In this document: in pieces, positions 17,702-28,435 of the stretch | How the letters are laid out: each line of letters opens with the position of its first letter | How positions within the stretch are numbered: the first letter of the stretch is position 1 | Source of the DNA: DASZRZ01 sp963732925 | GTDB taxonomy: Bacteria; Acidobacteriota; Terriglobia; Terriglobales; Acidobacteriaceae | Length of the DNA stretch: 64,000 nucleotides | Direction of reading: 5' to 3' | Assembly (NCBI GenBank): GCA_963732925.1 | Contig: CAVTBJ010000012.1 | Span: 496,001-560,000 of the forward strand | The notes under the pieces: model-generated | Told to the model about the DNA's origin: nothing | Database searches by the model: none | Seen by the model: only the letters and a program-made list of their open reading frames with translations | Translations under genes and position numbers: made by a program

Positions 17702-17888
17702 GTTCTTCAACAACTTGCAACTGAATCGTGGTGAGCCTCCGATTCAGATTGTGCGTGTTTTGTCCGTGTCCTTACATTTCACTCCGGCTTCAAAATCAGC
17801 AGTCTCAAAAACCCTCTCGCTCTCATCGTCGCCGTGCTGTCCCGCATTTGCCGGCTCGCGGGGCTGAACTTGCGGTCCGCGGGAACGG

Positions 17889-20155
17889 CTAGCGCCGGAA
17901 CGGCTGGTCCGCCACGTTGGCGCGCGGCGTATCTGTTCGGATCGTGCCCGGCTGCCACTGCTGCGCAATGCGAACGTCGTCCCGAGCGCGTGCGGTGAGG
18001 CTGGGGATGTCCACAAAGCCAACGCGGTTGTAGAGGTGCGGCTGCGTGTAATTCGTGGTGTAGGCTTTTGCGTAGTCGCGCCACGCCTCCACAGCGTGCT
18101 GCAGATACCGCACGGCCTCCTGATGGGAAGCTTCGTCGGAATTGCGGTCGTACAACGCCAGTGCCGCGGCTGCACGGATCTTCAGAGAGTAATAATGCTC
18201 CAGGTCGGCCATGGCCTCGATGTCAACCAGTGTCTTAGCCAGTTCCTTGCCGATTCCCGGCATTCGGAGTTTCGGCAGTGCCGCAAGGGCGCTCGCCGAG
18301 TTCCGTTCGAGGGCGTTGGCGATCTCGATCGGAGTGGTTCCACCAGGATCCTCTTTCGCCAGGCGGCGTTTGCGCCATTGCAGGATGGGAATCACTCCGC
18401 TTCCCGGCATCGTCTGCCCCTCTAGAAAGTCACGCACCGTGTAATAACCACGGTAATGCGGATCACTCAGGCAAGCCTCCGGGAACCAGTGCAGATCAAT
18501 GTCGCCCCAAAAGAAGCGCGTAATCAGGGGGAACACCATCGAGGCATCCGCCCAGGCTCGCGACAGTAACGCCGGATCCGAGGGCGCGAGCCGGCGGCTC
18601 ACGATGCGCTCAAAATACGCGTCGGTCAGATCAGGATCATAAGCAAGCCTGCCCCAGAGCAGGAATGAATACCACTGCTTTGAGATCACCAACTGTCGCG
18701 GCGTCTGCGGATCCTGGGATAGAAATTCCCGGCCCCAAATGTATCCATCGGGGCCCATCAAGAAGCCGGCAACTTTGTCTGGCCCTGGAATGTTGCGGAT
18801 GTACTGCCGAACGTACTCTGGATTACCCAGCGGAAACTGTAAACGTCGTCGTTGCGCAACTCGATCCAGGTGCGCTGACCTGTTCCCAGGGCGGGCAGTA
18901 ACTCCTGAATGTAGGGGGGATTCGGGATCGAATACATGTGCGCGATGGAATATTTGAAGCTCAATTCGAACGGACCCGGATAATTCTTGAACTCGCGGAA
19001 AATTTCCTCGTTACGGGTCTGGTGATAGCGATGGATCAGTGTGAACCTGCGTCCGGGCTGCAGCTTGAGGGCGTCCTGGATGCCTTCACCGTAGGTTTTC
19101 CAAAGCCATTTCTCTTTCGAGAACCCGTCCCCGCGCTCGCTCATTTGCTCTCCGGCTGTGATCCCGAGTCCCGCCAGGAGCGGGTAGGCGAGCACGAGTT
19201 CCCTTACGCTTGCTCGAAAATAATCGATGGTCTTCTGGTTGGTCTGCTCGCTTGTGATGCCGTACTTTCCCTGGGCCCCAAAGGGGAAGATATTCCATGT
19301 GATGATGTAGACGTCGATTCCACGATTCTTCGCATACCGCATTACCTCCCGCCAGAACGCGATCTTCTGGTCGATGGTCATGTTGCGAACCGTCTCCGTG
19401 TGTTCCAGCAGCGCCGGACGTACCATGTCACTGCCCGTATGCGAGTAGGTGTCATCCATCTTGACCGTGGTGCGCTTCCCATCCTGCAGGGCCACATCCG
19501 GATACTCAGGCACCTTGACCATCGATGGGAAGGGGTGAAGGCTCCACAGCGACAGGACGTTATAACGATCGCGTGCCATTTCATCCAGAAACTCACGCCA
19601 GAAATCAAACGACCACATCTCCGGAATATTTGCCTGAGCTGCATCCGAATTATCCGAGTAGCTAGGAGTCCGAACATCCAACGGCATATTGAACTTGATG
19701 CCCCGCCGAATGATCCGCGGCGCGTGGTCAGAATTGGAAATCTTCGCCAGTGTTCCCAGGCGCAGCGCCTCAGCGATGTCGAGCCCGCCGTACATTCCGC
19801 CGGTTGCATCGGCGCCAAACACCGCCACTATGTCCTTGTCGTGGGAACGAGTCCTCCGGATGGAGTACGACTGGGGAGTATCAAGCTTAGCGGGAGTAAC
19901 GCCTAGCATCCGTGCGACGTTCTGGGATTGCTCACGCCCGGCCGTGATTACGATGCACGGGGCACAGCCGGCGCGCGACACATCGGAAATCGCCATCTCG
20001 GGCACTCCGCCCGGCGATGCCGCCGCAATCTCACCTGCCGCGAAAGCAAGCTGCGGAACGGAGAGGTCGTAGAACAACGCCGGCCTGCCTGGTTGGGCAG
20101 CCAGAGGCGTGGTCAAGAGCAAACACGCTGTAACCAGGAAGATTCTATTGGGCAT
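17889..20155 (-). CDS. secreted glycoside-hydrolase-like protein (one frameshift)
   Basis: About 755 residues once a one-base indel is allowed for. It begins MPNRIFLVTACLLLTTPLAAQ (signal peptide) at 20155. Residues about 25-140 look like the small alpha/beta domain found before the barrel in GH20, GH67 and GH84 enzymes (SYSIRRTRSHDKDIVAVFGAD, then GGMYGGLDIAEAL). A barrel-like region follows (RRGIKFNMPLD, RYNVLSLWSLHPFP, IITWNIFPFG, GITAGEQM), then a helical C-terminus. I suspect an alpha-glucuronidase-like or related carbohydrate enzyme but cannot name the family. The frame breaks at 18826-18828, where CCC should be CCCC: restoring a base joins SFRW to GNPEYVRQYIRN smoothly. Confidence 0.65.
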
Positions 20156-20435
20156 CGCTCCGGCATCGTAGGATATTCGACCGCCGGTGTCACTGGCTCT
20201 TTCGGTTGTCTGCGCCGTCTTCTGACTGCTGGCACGTTGCGCGTTCGCCGGAATCAAGCAGCCAAAAACCTTGCTTCAGATTTTGCTTTACTGGCAGGGG
20301 AGTTCCTCGTCTTTTTCTTTTGGGCGGGATGCCTTCTACGCGAAGGCTGCGAACAGCAATTCGGGTATGATTTTGTCTGCTGGTGTTCTTAAGGAGTGCC
20401 GGGTTCCCCTGGGGTCCCGGGCGGGGCAGCGCCAT
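20156..20435. other. intergenic, nothing recognised
   Basis: About 280 bases between the divergent glycosidase-like gene and the metallophosphoesterase. Frames crossing it are short and unsupported. It presumably holds both promoters. Confidence 0.35.
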
Positions 20436-21762
20436 TATGAGTTTCCGTTATCTTTTGTTGTTGTTCTGCTGTTGCTGAACCTGTTCGCCTGCCGGCGATG
20501 TGGCGTTCTGCAGCAGTATGGGTGCGGCGCGGAGAACGTGCGGCGTTTCCTGCGGGCCGGGATCGTGGCGCGGTGTTGCGTCTGAATTTGCCTCTGCTGG
20601 TCTTCTTTCGGCGCGGGGCGGTTCGCTGCTGATGGATTTCTCCCCTCGGTTCTCAGGCCTGCGTTTCTATCCCACCACTACCTGGATCATCACACTGCTG
20701 ATGTTCTTCGCCGTCGGTGCTCCTCTTGCGCGTGATCTCGGCGGCTGTACTCGGCGTCAGGAAACGATTTCCGGCGGGCGGGCCATCGGAAATTTCTCCA
20801 CCGGCCGGAAGCGGCCGCGACATCGGTTGCTGGCAGCAGGTTTTAAGACGCCAATTTCTGACCGGCAGTGCGGGCATGGCGGTTCCGGTGGTCTTCGGCG
20901 CAACGGCCTACGGTGCCTATCACGGAGTCAGTGACCTGGAGATCTCTCCGAGCAGGTCATTCCCGTCCCGCAGCTACCCCGCGCACTCGAGGGCATGACG
21001 ATCGTGCAGACTCACGGACCTGCACGTGGGCCCTACCTGCGCGAGGCGGAACTGCGAAATCTGGTGAAGACGGTGAACGCGCTTGGCGCCGATGTGGTGG
21101 TGCTGACCGGAGACATGATCGACCGGCACCTCTCCGACCTGCCGGCAACGCTGCGCGGCCTGACGGGGTTGCGGTCGAGCCTGGGATCATTTGCGGTGCT
21201 GGGGAATCATGACATTGCCTCCGACCGTTACAGCTATGACCGGCGGTTCCGCGGAGGAGTTCACATCGCCGAGGGAATGGATTCCATCGGAATTCGTACG
21301 CTGCGCAACGAATCCGTCTATCTCGGCTCGGGACAGGACCGGCTGGCGCTGATGGGCCTGGACTGGATTACGGCGAATCGGACCGGGCGCAGCTTCTTCC
21401 GCTATGACCAGGAGGGGACGAGAAAAGCGCTGCAGGAAATGTCGGTGCAGCTCGAGCCGGCGGTTCCCAGAATCCTGCTGGTGCACCATCCGGACACCTT
21501 CGACGACGTGCATCCCTATCGGAATCACGTTGACCCTGGCAGGGCACACGCACGGTGGAGGACAAATCGTTTTTGTCTACGTGAATGGACAGCCAATCGG
21601 GCTGGCTGCTTTGCGCTTCAAGTATCGAGCGGGATTTACCGTGACCAGGGCGATTCGCTATACGTGAATCGAGGAATCGGGTATCTCGGCGTGCCGATTC
21701 GGATCAATTGTCCGCCGGAAATCAGCCGATTCCGCCTGGTGCGTCCCGCGATCGCGAGTTAA
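20436..21762 (+). CDS. membrane-anchored metallophosphoesterase, YkuE/LpxG-like (several frameshifts)
   Basis: Read through several one-base indels, this is a protein of about 440 residues. N-terminal hydrophobic segments (MSFRYL and a leucine-rich helix, then WIITLLMFFAVGAPLA) precede a basic RRQFLTGSAGMAVP helix and a calcineurin-like domain. The domain has D-x-H in THDLHVG, VVLTGDMID, VLGNHD, LLVHHPD and LAGHTHGGGQ, all the metal ligands of the family. Frame changes near 20451, 20950, 21017, 21032, 21525 and 21630 are each repaired by one base, and two pairs compensate each other within a few codons or about 35 codons. Family members act on cell-envelope phosphoesters. Confidence 0.72.
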
Positions 21763-21818
21763 GGCAGCTTGTTGCTCGGTCACCGTGAAAAATCGACGAC
21801 TCCATTGGTGGAAAGCTT

Positions 21819-22142
21819 CTATTTTGGCGGACGATAGCCGGAACCTGCCGCTTTCTGCATCGCCTGTACCGCTTCCTCGGGGGTCAACAGCGGCGTTGTG
21901 TGCAGTGCTTTACAAGCGCCTCCGGCCCCAACTGCCATTGCCAGTGCGGCAGCCGAAACAGCATCGGGAAAACTGCTGATCACCACTATGTCATACTTGC
22001 CGAAGCAGAAGTACGCAGTCTCGATTTTGCCGCCCAGCTTTTCGAAGGCCGGACGAATCGCTTCCAGCCGGTTTTGCGGCTGCTTGGTCACTGCCGCCCA
22101 GCCCTCCGAAGTGTATGCGACCTGGTGCATATAGTAGGGCAT
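21819..22142 (-). CDS. GYD-domain protein
   Basis: Predicted 107-residue soluble protein. The ATG at 22142 has GGAGA just upstream. It has the GYD-family layout: an N-terminal strand MPYYMHQVAYTSEGW, FEKLGGKIETAYFCFGKYDIVVISSFPD, then a helix rich in Ala and Gly. These small ferredoxin-fold proteins are widespread and uncharacterised; the hallmark FGKYD(I/V)V is intact. A 3' extension beyond the usual 95-100 residues is short. Confidence 0.85.
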   Translation of the reverse strand: MPYYMHQVAYTSEGWAAVTKQPQNRLEAIRPAFEKLGGKIETAYFCFGKYDIVVISSFPDAVSAAALAMAVGAGGACKALHTTPLLTPEEAVQAMQKAAGSGYRPPK

Positions 22143-22232
22143 GTGTTCTCCTTGCAAAAAGCGGACCATGGTGCCAGACAGACCATCGGAAGTCAACGCA
22201 TTGTGACTTGCGCCGGCGTTCCTGAGTTTGCG

Positions 22233-23851
22233 CTAGGGATTTGAATCCGTGCTCTCGGAAATTCGCTCCGGCCGCAGCAGAGGGAAGAAAATCACGTCGC
22301 GGATAGAGGGCGATCCGGTCAAAAGCATGGTGAGGCGATCAATCCCCAAACCATAGCCCGCGGCGGGAGGCATGCCGTAGGAGAGCGCGCGGATGTAGTC
22401 CTCGTCCATGGCGTGGGCTTCCTCGTCGCCGCGCGCTTTTTCCCGGAGCTGTTGCTCGAAGCGGGTGCGCTGCTCCTCGGGATCGTTGAGTTCGCTAAAG
22501 CGTTGCCAGTTTCCAGCCCGCCGATGAACACTTCGAAGCGTTCCACCCAGTCCGGCTCGTCTTTCTTGTTTTTGGAAAGCGGCGAAATCGCTACCGGAAA
22601 GTCGTAGATCATGGTGGGCTGGAAAAGGTGCGGTTCCGCCACGGCCTCAAACATGTCAGCAATGGTTTTTCCGGCGGGCGCCGCGGGATCGTACGGCATG
22701 TGCGGCGTGTGCGCAGCATTGAGGCGCTGCACCAGGCGTCCAACGGATTCGGCGGAAGCGAAGTCGGGCATTTCCGGCCTGGCTCCGGCGGCTTCCGGCC
22801 AGTACTGGATGATGGCTTCGCGCATGGAGAGCCGCTGCCACTTGCTCCAGTCGATCTCCCGCTCGCGCCAGGTGCTGACCATGCTGCCGTTCACCTGCTG
22901 GGCCACCCAGGGCAACATTTCCTCGGTCAGGTCCATCAGGTCGCGGTAGTCGCTGTAGGCCTGGTAGAACTCCAGCATGGTGAACTCGGGATTGTGCTGG
23001 GTGGAGATGCCTTCATTGCGGAAGTTGCGGTTGATTTCGTACACCCGCTCCAGGCCGCCCACCACCAGCCGCTTCAGGTAGAGTTCGGGAGCGATGCGCA
23101 GGTAGAGATCGATATCGAGGGTATTGTGGTGGGTGACAAACGGCCGCGCCGCGGCGCCTCCGGGGATGGGCTGCATCATGGGAGTTTCCACTTCCACGTA
23201 ACCGCGCTCGTCCAGGAATCGGCGCAGGGCCTGAACCAGGCGGCTGCGCTTGACGAAGATCTCCCGTACTTCCGGGTTGACGATCAGGTCCACATAGCGC
23301 TGACGGTAGCGGAGTTCCACGTCGGTCAGGCCATGCCACTTTTCCGGCAGCGGAAGCAGATCTTTGGAAAGCAGGGTGAGTTCATCGACGTGCACGGTCA
23401 ACTCCCCCGTGCGGGTGCGAAACAGATAGCCGCGGGCGCCGATGTGGTCTCCGATGTCGAGCAACTGGAACAGTTCAAAGCCCTTTTCGCCGACTGCGTC
23501 TTTTTTTACATAAAGCTGCAGCCGCTGTCCGTTCTCCTGCAGATGGAGGAAGGCGGCTTTGCCCATCAGGCGCAGTGCCATAATGCGTCCGGCCACGCGG
23601 ACCTCGACGCGCCCGGCTTCCAGTTCCTCGGCCGGCTTCGGGGAGTACTCCCGCAGGATCTGGGGAATGCCGTGCGTGGCCTCGTACTTATGAGGATAAG
23701 GATCATGGCCCAGGGCTTGAATCCGGGCCAGCTTTTCCCGACGGAGGTTATAGACGCTATCTTCGAATGCCAAGGCAGTGTGAACCTGTTGAGTTAAACC
23801 CCCGATTATAGCGGATGGGGTTCCAGCGGAATCCGATTCTCTCCGGACCAC
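22233..23851 (-). CDS. lysS: lysyl-tRNA synthetase (class II, one frameshift)
   Basis: Charges tRNA-Lys with lysine. The protein has an N-terminal OB-fold (VEVRVAGRIMALRLMGKAAF) and a class II core: motif 2 FRNEGISTQHNPEFTMLEFYQAY is typical, and motif 3 GYGLGIDRLTMLL appears after the frame correction. A one-base loss at 22497-22499 (AAA for AAAA on the plus strand) changes LETGNAFSELNDPEEQ into an early stop; with the base restored the frame runs to a TAG at 22233. The true start may be a TTG at 23773 (LAFEDSVYNLRREKL) rather than the ATG at 23851, since the first 26 residues look unlike the family. Confidence 0.9.
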
Positions 23852-24128
23852 GGCCGTGCCTCGACCACAAAGCTGCCGGTCTGCCTGCCCGCAGCCGGCT
23901 GGCGGGACGGTTGGACCCTGAGGGCGGTATTTTCCATCGAAGTCTTGAATCGTGATGCGAAGCGGGGTAGTATTGCCGCTCCCTGCTCAAGCTCTTCCGC
24001 GACTCCGCACTTTGAGTCCATCGAGCATCGGGAGCGGCGGCGTCTGCTGCCGTGTTGTTCCGGGATAGGCAGTAGGGGGCCTTGGCGCACGCGTGGGGCG
24101 TGTAGCCTACGATCACTGCGGGGATCTT

Positions 24129-24485
24129 ATGCCTCAGAACTACGTGCCGATCTTCATATTTATAGGGCTGATCGCCGTCATAATTCCGGTGACCCTTCTG
24201 GCAGCCAAGCTGGTCCGGCCCGACAATCCCAACAAGACCAAGCTCATGCCGTACGAGTGTGGCGTCGATCCGGTGGGAAGTGCCCGCGGGCGATATACCA
24301 TTCGCTTTTACATCGTGGCGATTCTGTTTGTTGTCTTCGATGTGGAAACGATCTTCCTGTTTCCCTGGGCCACCCAGTATCGCGCTCTGGGACTGTTTGG
24401 ATTGTGCGAGATCTTCGTGTTCTTGTTGATTCTGGTCGTGGGCTACATCTGGATCTGGAAGAAGGGTGCTCTGGAATGGGTATAG
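24129..24485 (+). CDS. nuoA: NADH-quinone oxidoreductase subunit A, cluster 1
   Basis: Predicted 118-residue membrane subunit with three helices. The family motifs KLMPYECGVDPVGSARGRY and FVVFDVETIFLFPWA are intact, including the conserved Cys of the loop. It opens nuo cluster 1. The usual next gene, nuoB, is absent: a 248-base spacer leads straight to nuoC. This spacer contains no recognisable coding sequence. Confidence 0.93.
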   Translation: MPQNYVPIFIFIGLIAVIIPVTLLAAKLVRPDNPNKTKLMPYECGVDPVGSARGRYTIRFYIVAILFVVFDVETIFLFPWATQYRALGLFGLCEIFVFLLILVVGYIWIWKKGALEWV

Positions 24486-24733
24486 GGCTCAGCGGCACGG
24501 CAGCCCCGCCAGGATCGGTGGCGGCGCCAGGCGAAGGCGATTTTTTACCAGCCAACTGAATCCGCGGACTGACGCCCCGCCCGCTCTAGCGGCGGGTGCG
24601 CGGGAGGCAGTTCCAGTCCTTTTGTCCCGCAGTCCCGGTTGGCAGGCCGCCCGAATCGACGCGAAAGCAGGGGAGTGTCCGCCAGGGAGAACGAGAACAG
24701 TTTGCTCGAGCCGGGTCTTTTTAAAGTGTGAAC

Positions 24734-25331
24734 ATGGCTGAGGAAAACAAACCGAACGAGAAGCCGGCGGCGGGTGGTGAAAAAGAAGGCCATTCCGCGC
24801 CGCCCAAGCCCGCTGGCCCTGCGGCGGAGCCCTGGGAGTCAGATCTGGTGGCCAGCCTGCGGCAGCAGTTCGGCTCGGGCATCCGCGAGGCCAGCACGTA
24901 CCTGGGACAAAATTATCTAATCAGTGCGATCCGACGTAATCGAAGACGTCCTGCTGGCGCTGCGGGACGAAGGCGCAGTTCGACTACTGCGTGGACCTCA
25001 CCGCAGTGCATTATCCCGAGCGCCAGGGGCAGGAGTTTGAGGTGGTGTACATCCTGTACTCCTTTCCCCGGGGACGAGCGTATTCGGGTGAAAACAGCGC
25101 TTGCGGAATGGACAGAGCCTGCCCAGCGCGGTTCCCTTATGGCCCACCGCGAACTGGCTGGAGCGCGAGTGTTTCGACATGTTCGGCATTCGTTTCGAAG
25201 GGCATCCCGACCTGCGGCGCATTTTGTTGCCGGAGGAATGGAAGGGGTACCCGCTGCGCAAGGATTACCCGATTCTGCAGCAGGACAACGAGTGGGTGCA
25301 GATCAACCTGGGCATTGAGAGCGGCCAATGA
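24734..25331 (+). CDS. nuoC: NADH-quinone oxidoreductase subunit C, cluster 1 (frameshifted)
   Basis: About 199 residues when several one-base indels are repaired. A charged, low-complexity N-terminus (MAEENKPNEKPAAGG) is followed by VDLTAVHYPERQGQEFEVVYILYSFPR and the NuoC signature ERECFDMFGIRFEGHPDLRRILLPEEW with GYPLRKDYP. Breaks fall near 24920, 24975 and 25065-25110, and the reading frame returns each time. The stop overlaps the nuoD start (ATGA). NuoC is part of the peripheral arm that contacts NuoB and NuoD. Confidence 0.85.
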
Positions 25332-26527
25332 GCGACGTGATCGACTCGGAGAAAGAACAGCGAAGAGCTGACCCGGCGGCTGGAGCGGGAATCGTTCTAT
25401 GAGGATGCGCCCCGCGAGCCGGGTACCTACCTGGATTCCGACGAACTGATCCTCAACATGGGGCCGCAGCATCCCTCGACCCACGGCGTGCTGCGGGTGA
25501 TGCTGAAGCTCGACGGCGAGAAGGTGATGGGGACCGAATGCATCATCGGGTACCTGCATCGCGGGCGTGGAAAAGATCGCCGAGAACCGCACCTACACCA
25601 TGTTCAATCCCTACGTGGACCGCATGGATTACGTGGCGGCGGTCTCTAACGGACTGGGATACTGCGAGACCATTGAAAAACTTCTGAACGTGGAAGCGCC
25701 GCCGCGAGCGCAGTACATTCGGGCGATTCTGGCGGAGCTGAACCGCATGGCCAGCCACATGCTCTGGCTGGGAACGCACGCACTGGATATCGGCGCCATT
25801 ACGCCGCTCTTCTACACCTTCCGCGACCGGGAAGAGATTCTGAAGATTTTCGAGAAGTATTGCGGCGCCCGTCTTACCACGCATGCCTTCCGCATCGGCG
25901 GCACGAACTATGAGACCTACGACGGGTTCGAAGCCGACGTGAAGAAGTTTTCCAAGTTCGTGAAGCCGAAGATTGATGAATACGAAGAGCTGCTGACTAC
26001 CAATCGCATCTGGGTGGAGCGTACCAAGGGCATGGGCGTGATCTCCGGGCCGGATTGCATTGCACTGGGCGTGACCGGGCCGGTGCTGCGCGCCAGCGGG
26101 GTGAAATGGGATCTGCGCAAAGCGCAGCCGTACTGCTGCTACAACAAGTTTCGATTTTGACATGCCTATCGGGGAAAACGGCGATACTTACGACCGTTAC
26201 CTGGTGCGTATGCAGGAGATGCGGCAGTCGCTGCGCATCATCGATCAGGCGGTCGAGGGTATTCCCGAAGGCCCGATCATGGCCAAGGTTCCCAAGGTCA
26301 TGAAGGTTCCGGCTGGAGAGGTGTACCACTCGATTGAGGCACCCAAGGGAGAGCTGGGCTACTTCGTGGTGAGCGACGGCTCGACCCAGCCCTATCGTGT
26401 GCGCGTGCGTCCGCCTTCGTTCGTCAATCTACAGGCGCTGGACAAGATGGTGCAGGGGGCACTGGTCGCCGACGTGGTGGCCGTGATCGGCACGCTGGAT
26501 ATCGTATTGGGCGAGGTGGACCGGTAG
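25328..26527 (+). CDS. nuoD: NADH-quinone oxidoreductase subunit D, cluster 1 (frameshifted)
   Basis: About 400 residues after correction. It contains the quinone-site motif NMGPQHPSTHGVLRV, VDRMDYVAAVSNGLGY, the WLGTHALDIGA segment, and the C-terminal FVNLQALDKMVQG and IGTLDIVLGEVDR. Single-base breaks lie near 25361, at 25561-25563 (an extra G: YLHRG must continue VEKIAENRTY) and at 26149-26151 (an extra T: YNKFDFDMPIG). The last stop overlaps the GTG start of nuoH by one base. Confidence 0.88.
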
Positions 26528-27834
26528 TGCTCAACTACATCACCAGCTACTTCAATTCGAACCTCACGCCAGGCCAGGCAGGAAACTTTTTCTGGGCCTT
26601 CGTCTATATTCTCCTGATCTTCCTGGGCGTTTCGCTGGCCGTCGTGCTCATGAACTGGGCGGAGCGCAAGGCGCTGGCGCACATGCAGGTGCGCCTGGGA
26701 CCGATGCGGGTAGGGCCGCACGGATTGCTGCAGCCCATTGCGGACGCCGTCAAGCTGCTGCTGAAAGAAGATATTCTGCCTTCCGAAGCCGATCGCTGGG
26801 TGTTTCTGATCGCGCCGGTCATCGTGGTGCTGACCGCCTTTACGACGATGATCGTTATCCCTTTCGGTCCTACCTTCGCGGTGACGGACATGAACATTGG
26901 CGTCCTGTTCATGCTGGGAGTTTCGTCCCTGGGCGTGCTGGGCGTGATTACCGCCGGCTGGGCATCGAATTCCCACTATCCCCTGATGGGATCGCTGCGC
27001 TCCAGCGCGCAGATGGTTTCTTACGAAATCGCCATGGGCCTGGCGGTGATCTCCGCCGTGCTGCTGACTACGTTCACCGGCACAGGAATGTACGGCATCG
27101 GCGCGGGATCGGCCACCGGTACCTTGAGCATGATCGATATCGTGCGGGCGCAGGACCAGCAGCAGGTGTGGTTTGTGTTCAAGTTTTTCCCGCTGCACCT
27201 GGTGGCCTTCGGCATCTTCGCCATCGCCATGGTAGCGGAAACCAACCGCGCGCCCTTCGACCTGCCGGAAGCGGAATCGGAACTGGTGGCTGGCTTCCAC
27301 ACCGAGTACAGCGGCTTTCGCTGGTCATTGTTTTTCCTGGGAGAGTACGCAGCCATGATTGCCATCTCCGGCATCGCGACCACGCTGTGGCTGGGCGGAT
27401 GGCTACGTCCCTTTTCGCACTGGCTGAGCGGAGACGCATGGGATCTGGCCTTCTCCCTGGTGCCGGGATTCTTCTTTCTATTGCTCGCGGTGCTCACCTT
27501 GCGGCAGGCGGGCAAGATGCCGCGCCATCGACTGCTGCGCGTTCAGAGGATGGGAATGGGCGGCTTCGGCGCTGTGCTGGCACTGGTGGGAATTGTTTTG
27601 CTGATCCCGGTGGTGCGCGATCCCATCCAGCCACTGTTCTGGTTCCTGATTAAAGTTGCAGTCTTCATGTACCTGTACATCTGGTATCGCGGCACCTTTC
27701 CGCGCTATCGCTTCGACCAGTTGATGACCGTGGGATGGAAGGTGCTGCTGCCGCTGGGGCTGGCGGTTCTGGCCGGCACAGCTGTGGTTGGCCTGTTGCC
27801 GGAGATCGCAAGATGGATCGGGGGAGGGGCATAG
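26527..27834 (+). CDS. nuoH: NADH-quinone oxidoreductase subunit H, cluster 1 (enlarged)
   Basis: Predicted 435-residue membrane subunit starting with GTG. Core motifs are present: WAERKALAHMQVRLGPMRVGPHGLLQPIADAVKLL, AETNRAPFDLPEAESELVAGFHTEYSG and YIWYRGTFPRYRFDQLM. It is about 60 residues longer than its counterpart in cluster 2. The extra part, between GGWLRPF and YIWYRG, adds hydrophobic stretches (SLVPGFFFLLLAVLTL and GAVLALVGIVLLIPVV) that could form two more helices. NuoH builds the quinone chamber with NuoB and NuoD. Confidence 0.94.
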   Translation: MLNYITSYFNSNLTPGQAGNFFWAFVYILLIFLGVSLAVVLMNWAERKALAHMQVRLGPMRVGPHGLLQPIADAVKLLLKEDILPSEADRWVFLIAPVIVVLTAFTTMIVIPFGPTFAVTDMNIGVLFMLGVSSLGVLGVITAGWASNSHYPLMGSLRSSAQMVSYEIAMGLAVISAVLLTTFTGTGMYGIGAGSATGTLSMIDIVRAQDQQQVWFVFKFFPLHLVAFGIFAIAMVAETNRAPFDLPEAESELVAGFHTEYSGFRWSLFFLGEYAAMIAISGIATTLWLGGWLRPFSHWLSGDAWDLAFSLVPGFFFLLLAVLTLRQAGKMPRHRLLRVQRMGMGGFGAVLALVGIVLLIPVVRDPIQPLFWFLIKVAVFMYLYIWYRGTFPRYRFDQLMTVGWKVLLPLGLAVLAGTAVVGLLPEIARWIGGGA

Positions 27835-28344
27835 ATGCAACCGGTTGCGACCCCGTTCTTCTTTTATTTTTTGTCGACGCTTGCCGTGGTGAGCGGCATC
27901 GCGGTGATCACGCGGCGGAATCCAGTCCATTCCGCTCTGGCGCTGATTGTGACCCTGTTATCCCTGGCAGGCCTGTACCTCATGCTTTATGCGCCATTTG
28001 TTGCAGGCGTCCAGATCATTCTCTACGCCGGAGGCATCACGGTCCTGTTTCTGTTCGTGATCATGCTGGTCAATGAGGACCAGGCGCAGCGGGAAGAGCA
28101 GTTTAACCGGCAGTGGCACGTGGGCATCGTCGTGAGTGTTGTGCTGGGAGCCCTGTTCCTGGTGGTGTATCTGCGGGGACGGGCTATTTTTCCGGCCAAT
28201 GCCGTTAGTCTCCCGGAGCAGAGCAACGTGCAGCAGGTGGCTCTCACGCTTTACCAGGACTACCTGCTGCCGTTCGAGATCGCCTCTCTGCTGCTGCTGG
28301 TGGCGATTGTGGGAGCGGTGGTCATGGCCAAGCGGAGGGTGTGA
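27835..28344 (+). CDS. nuoJ: NADH-quinone oxidoreductase subunit J, cluster 1
   Basis: Predicted 169-residue membrane subunit that starts 4 bases downstream of the nuoH stop-codon region. It has five helices with the conserved RRNPVHSALALIVTLLSLAGLY and the pi-bulge helix YAGGITVLFLFVIMLVN. No nuoI gene lies between nuoH and nuoJ, where it normally sits. After nuoJ the operon is interrupted by the GIY-YIG unit. Confidence 0.93.
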   Translation: MQPVATPFFFYFLSTLAVVSGIAVITRRNPVHSALALIVTLLSLAGLYLMLYAPFVAGVQIILYAGGITVLFLFVIMLVNEDQAQREEQFNRQWHVGIVVSVVLGALFLVVYLRGRAIFPANAVSLPEQSNVQQVALTLYQDYLLPFEIASLLLLVAIVGAVVMAKRRV

Positions 28345-28387
28345 GTACGTGCTCAAATATCAATGGGGCTGAGAAGCGCAAATATTT

Positions 28388-28425
28388 GTCACCCCGAGCG
28401 AGCGCGGAACGCGAGTCGAGGGGCC
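28388..28425 (+). repeat. left inverted REP-like arm
   Basis: A 38-base element beginning GTCACCCCGAGCGAGCGCGG. Its reverse complement recurs at 28741-28778 with 33 of 38 bases identical, and all five differences are transitions. A small hairpin (GCG ... CGC) sits at its centre. Confidence 0.88.
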
Positions 28426-28435
28426 AGGATTTGGA

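Noticed and set aside
22628..23797. 389-residue plus-strand frame
   Set aside because: Antisense to lysS, which has class II synthetase motifs.
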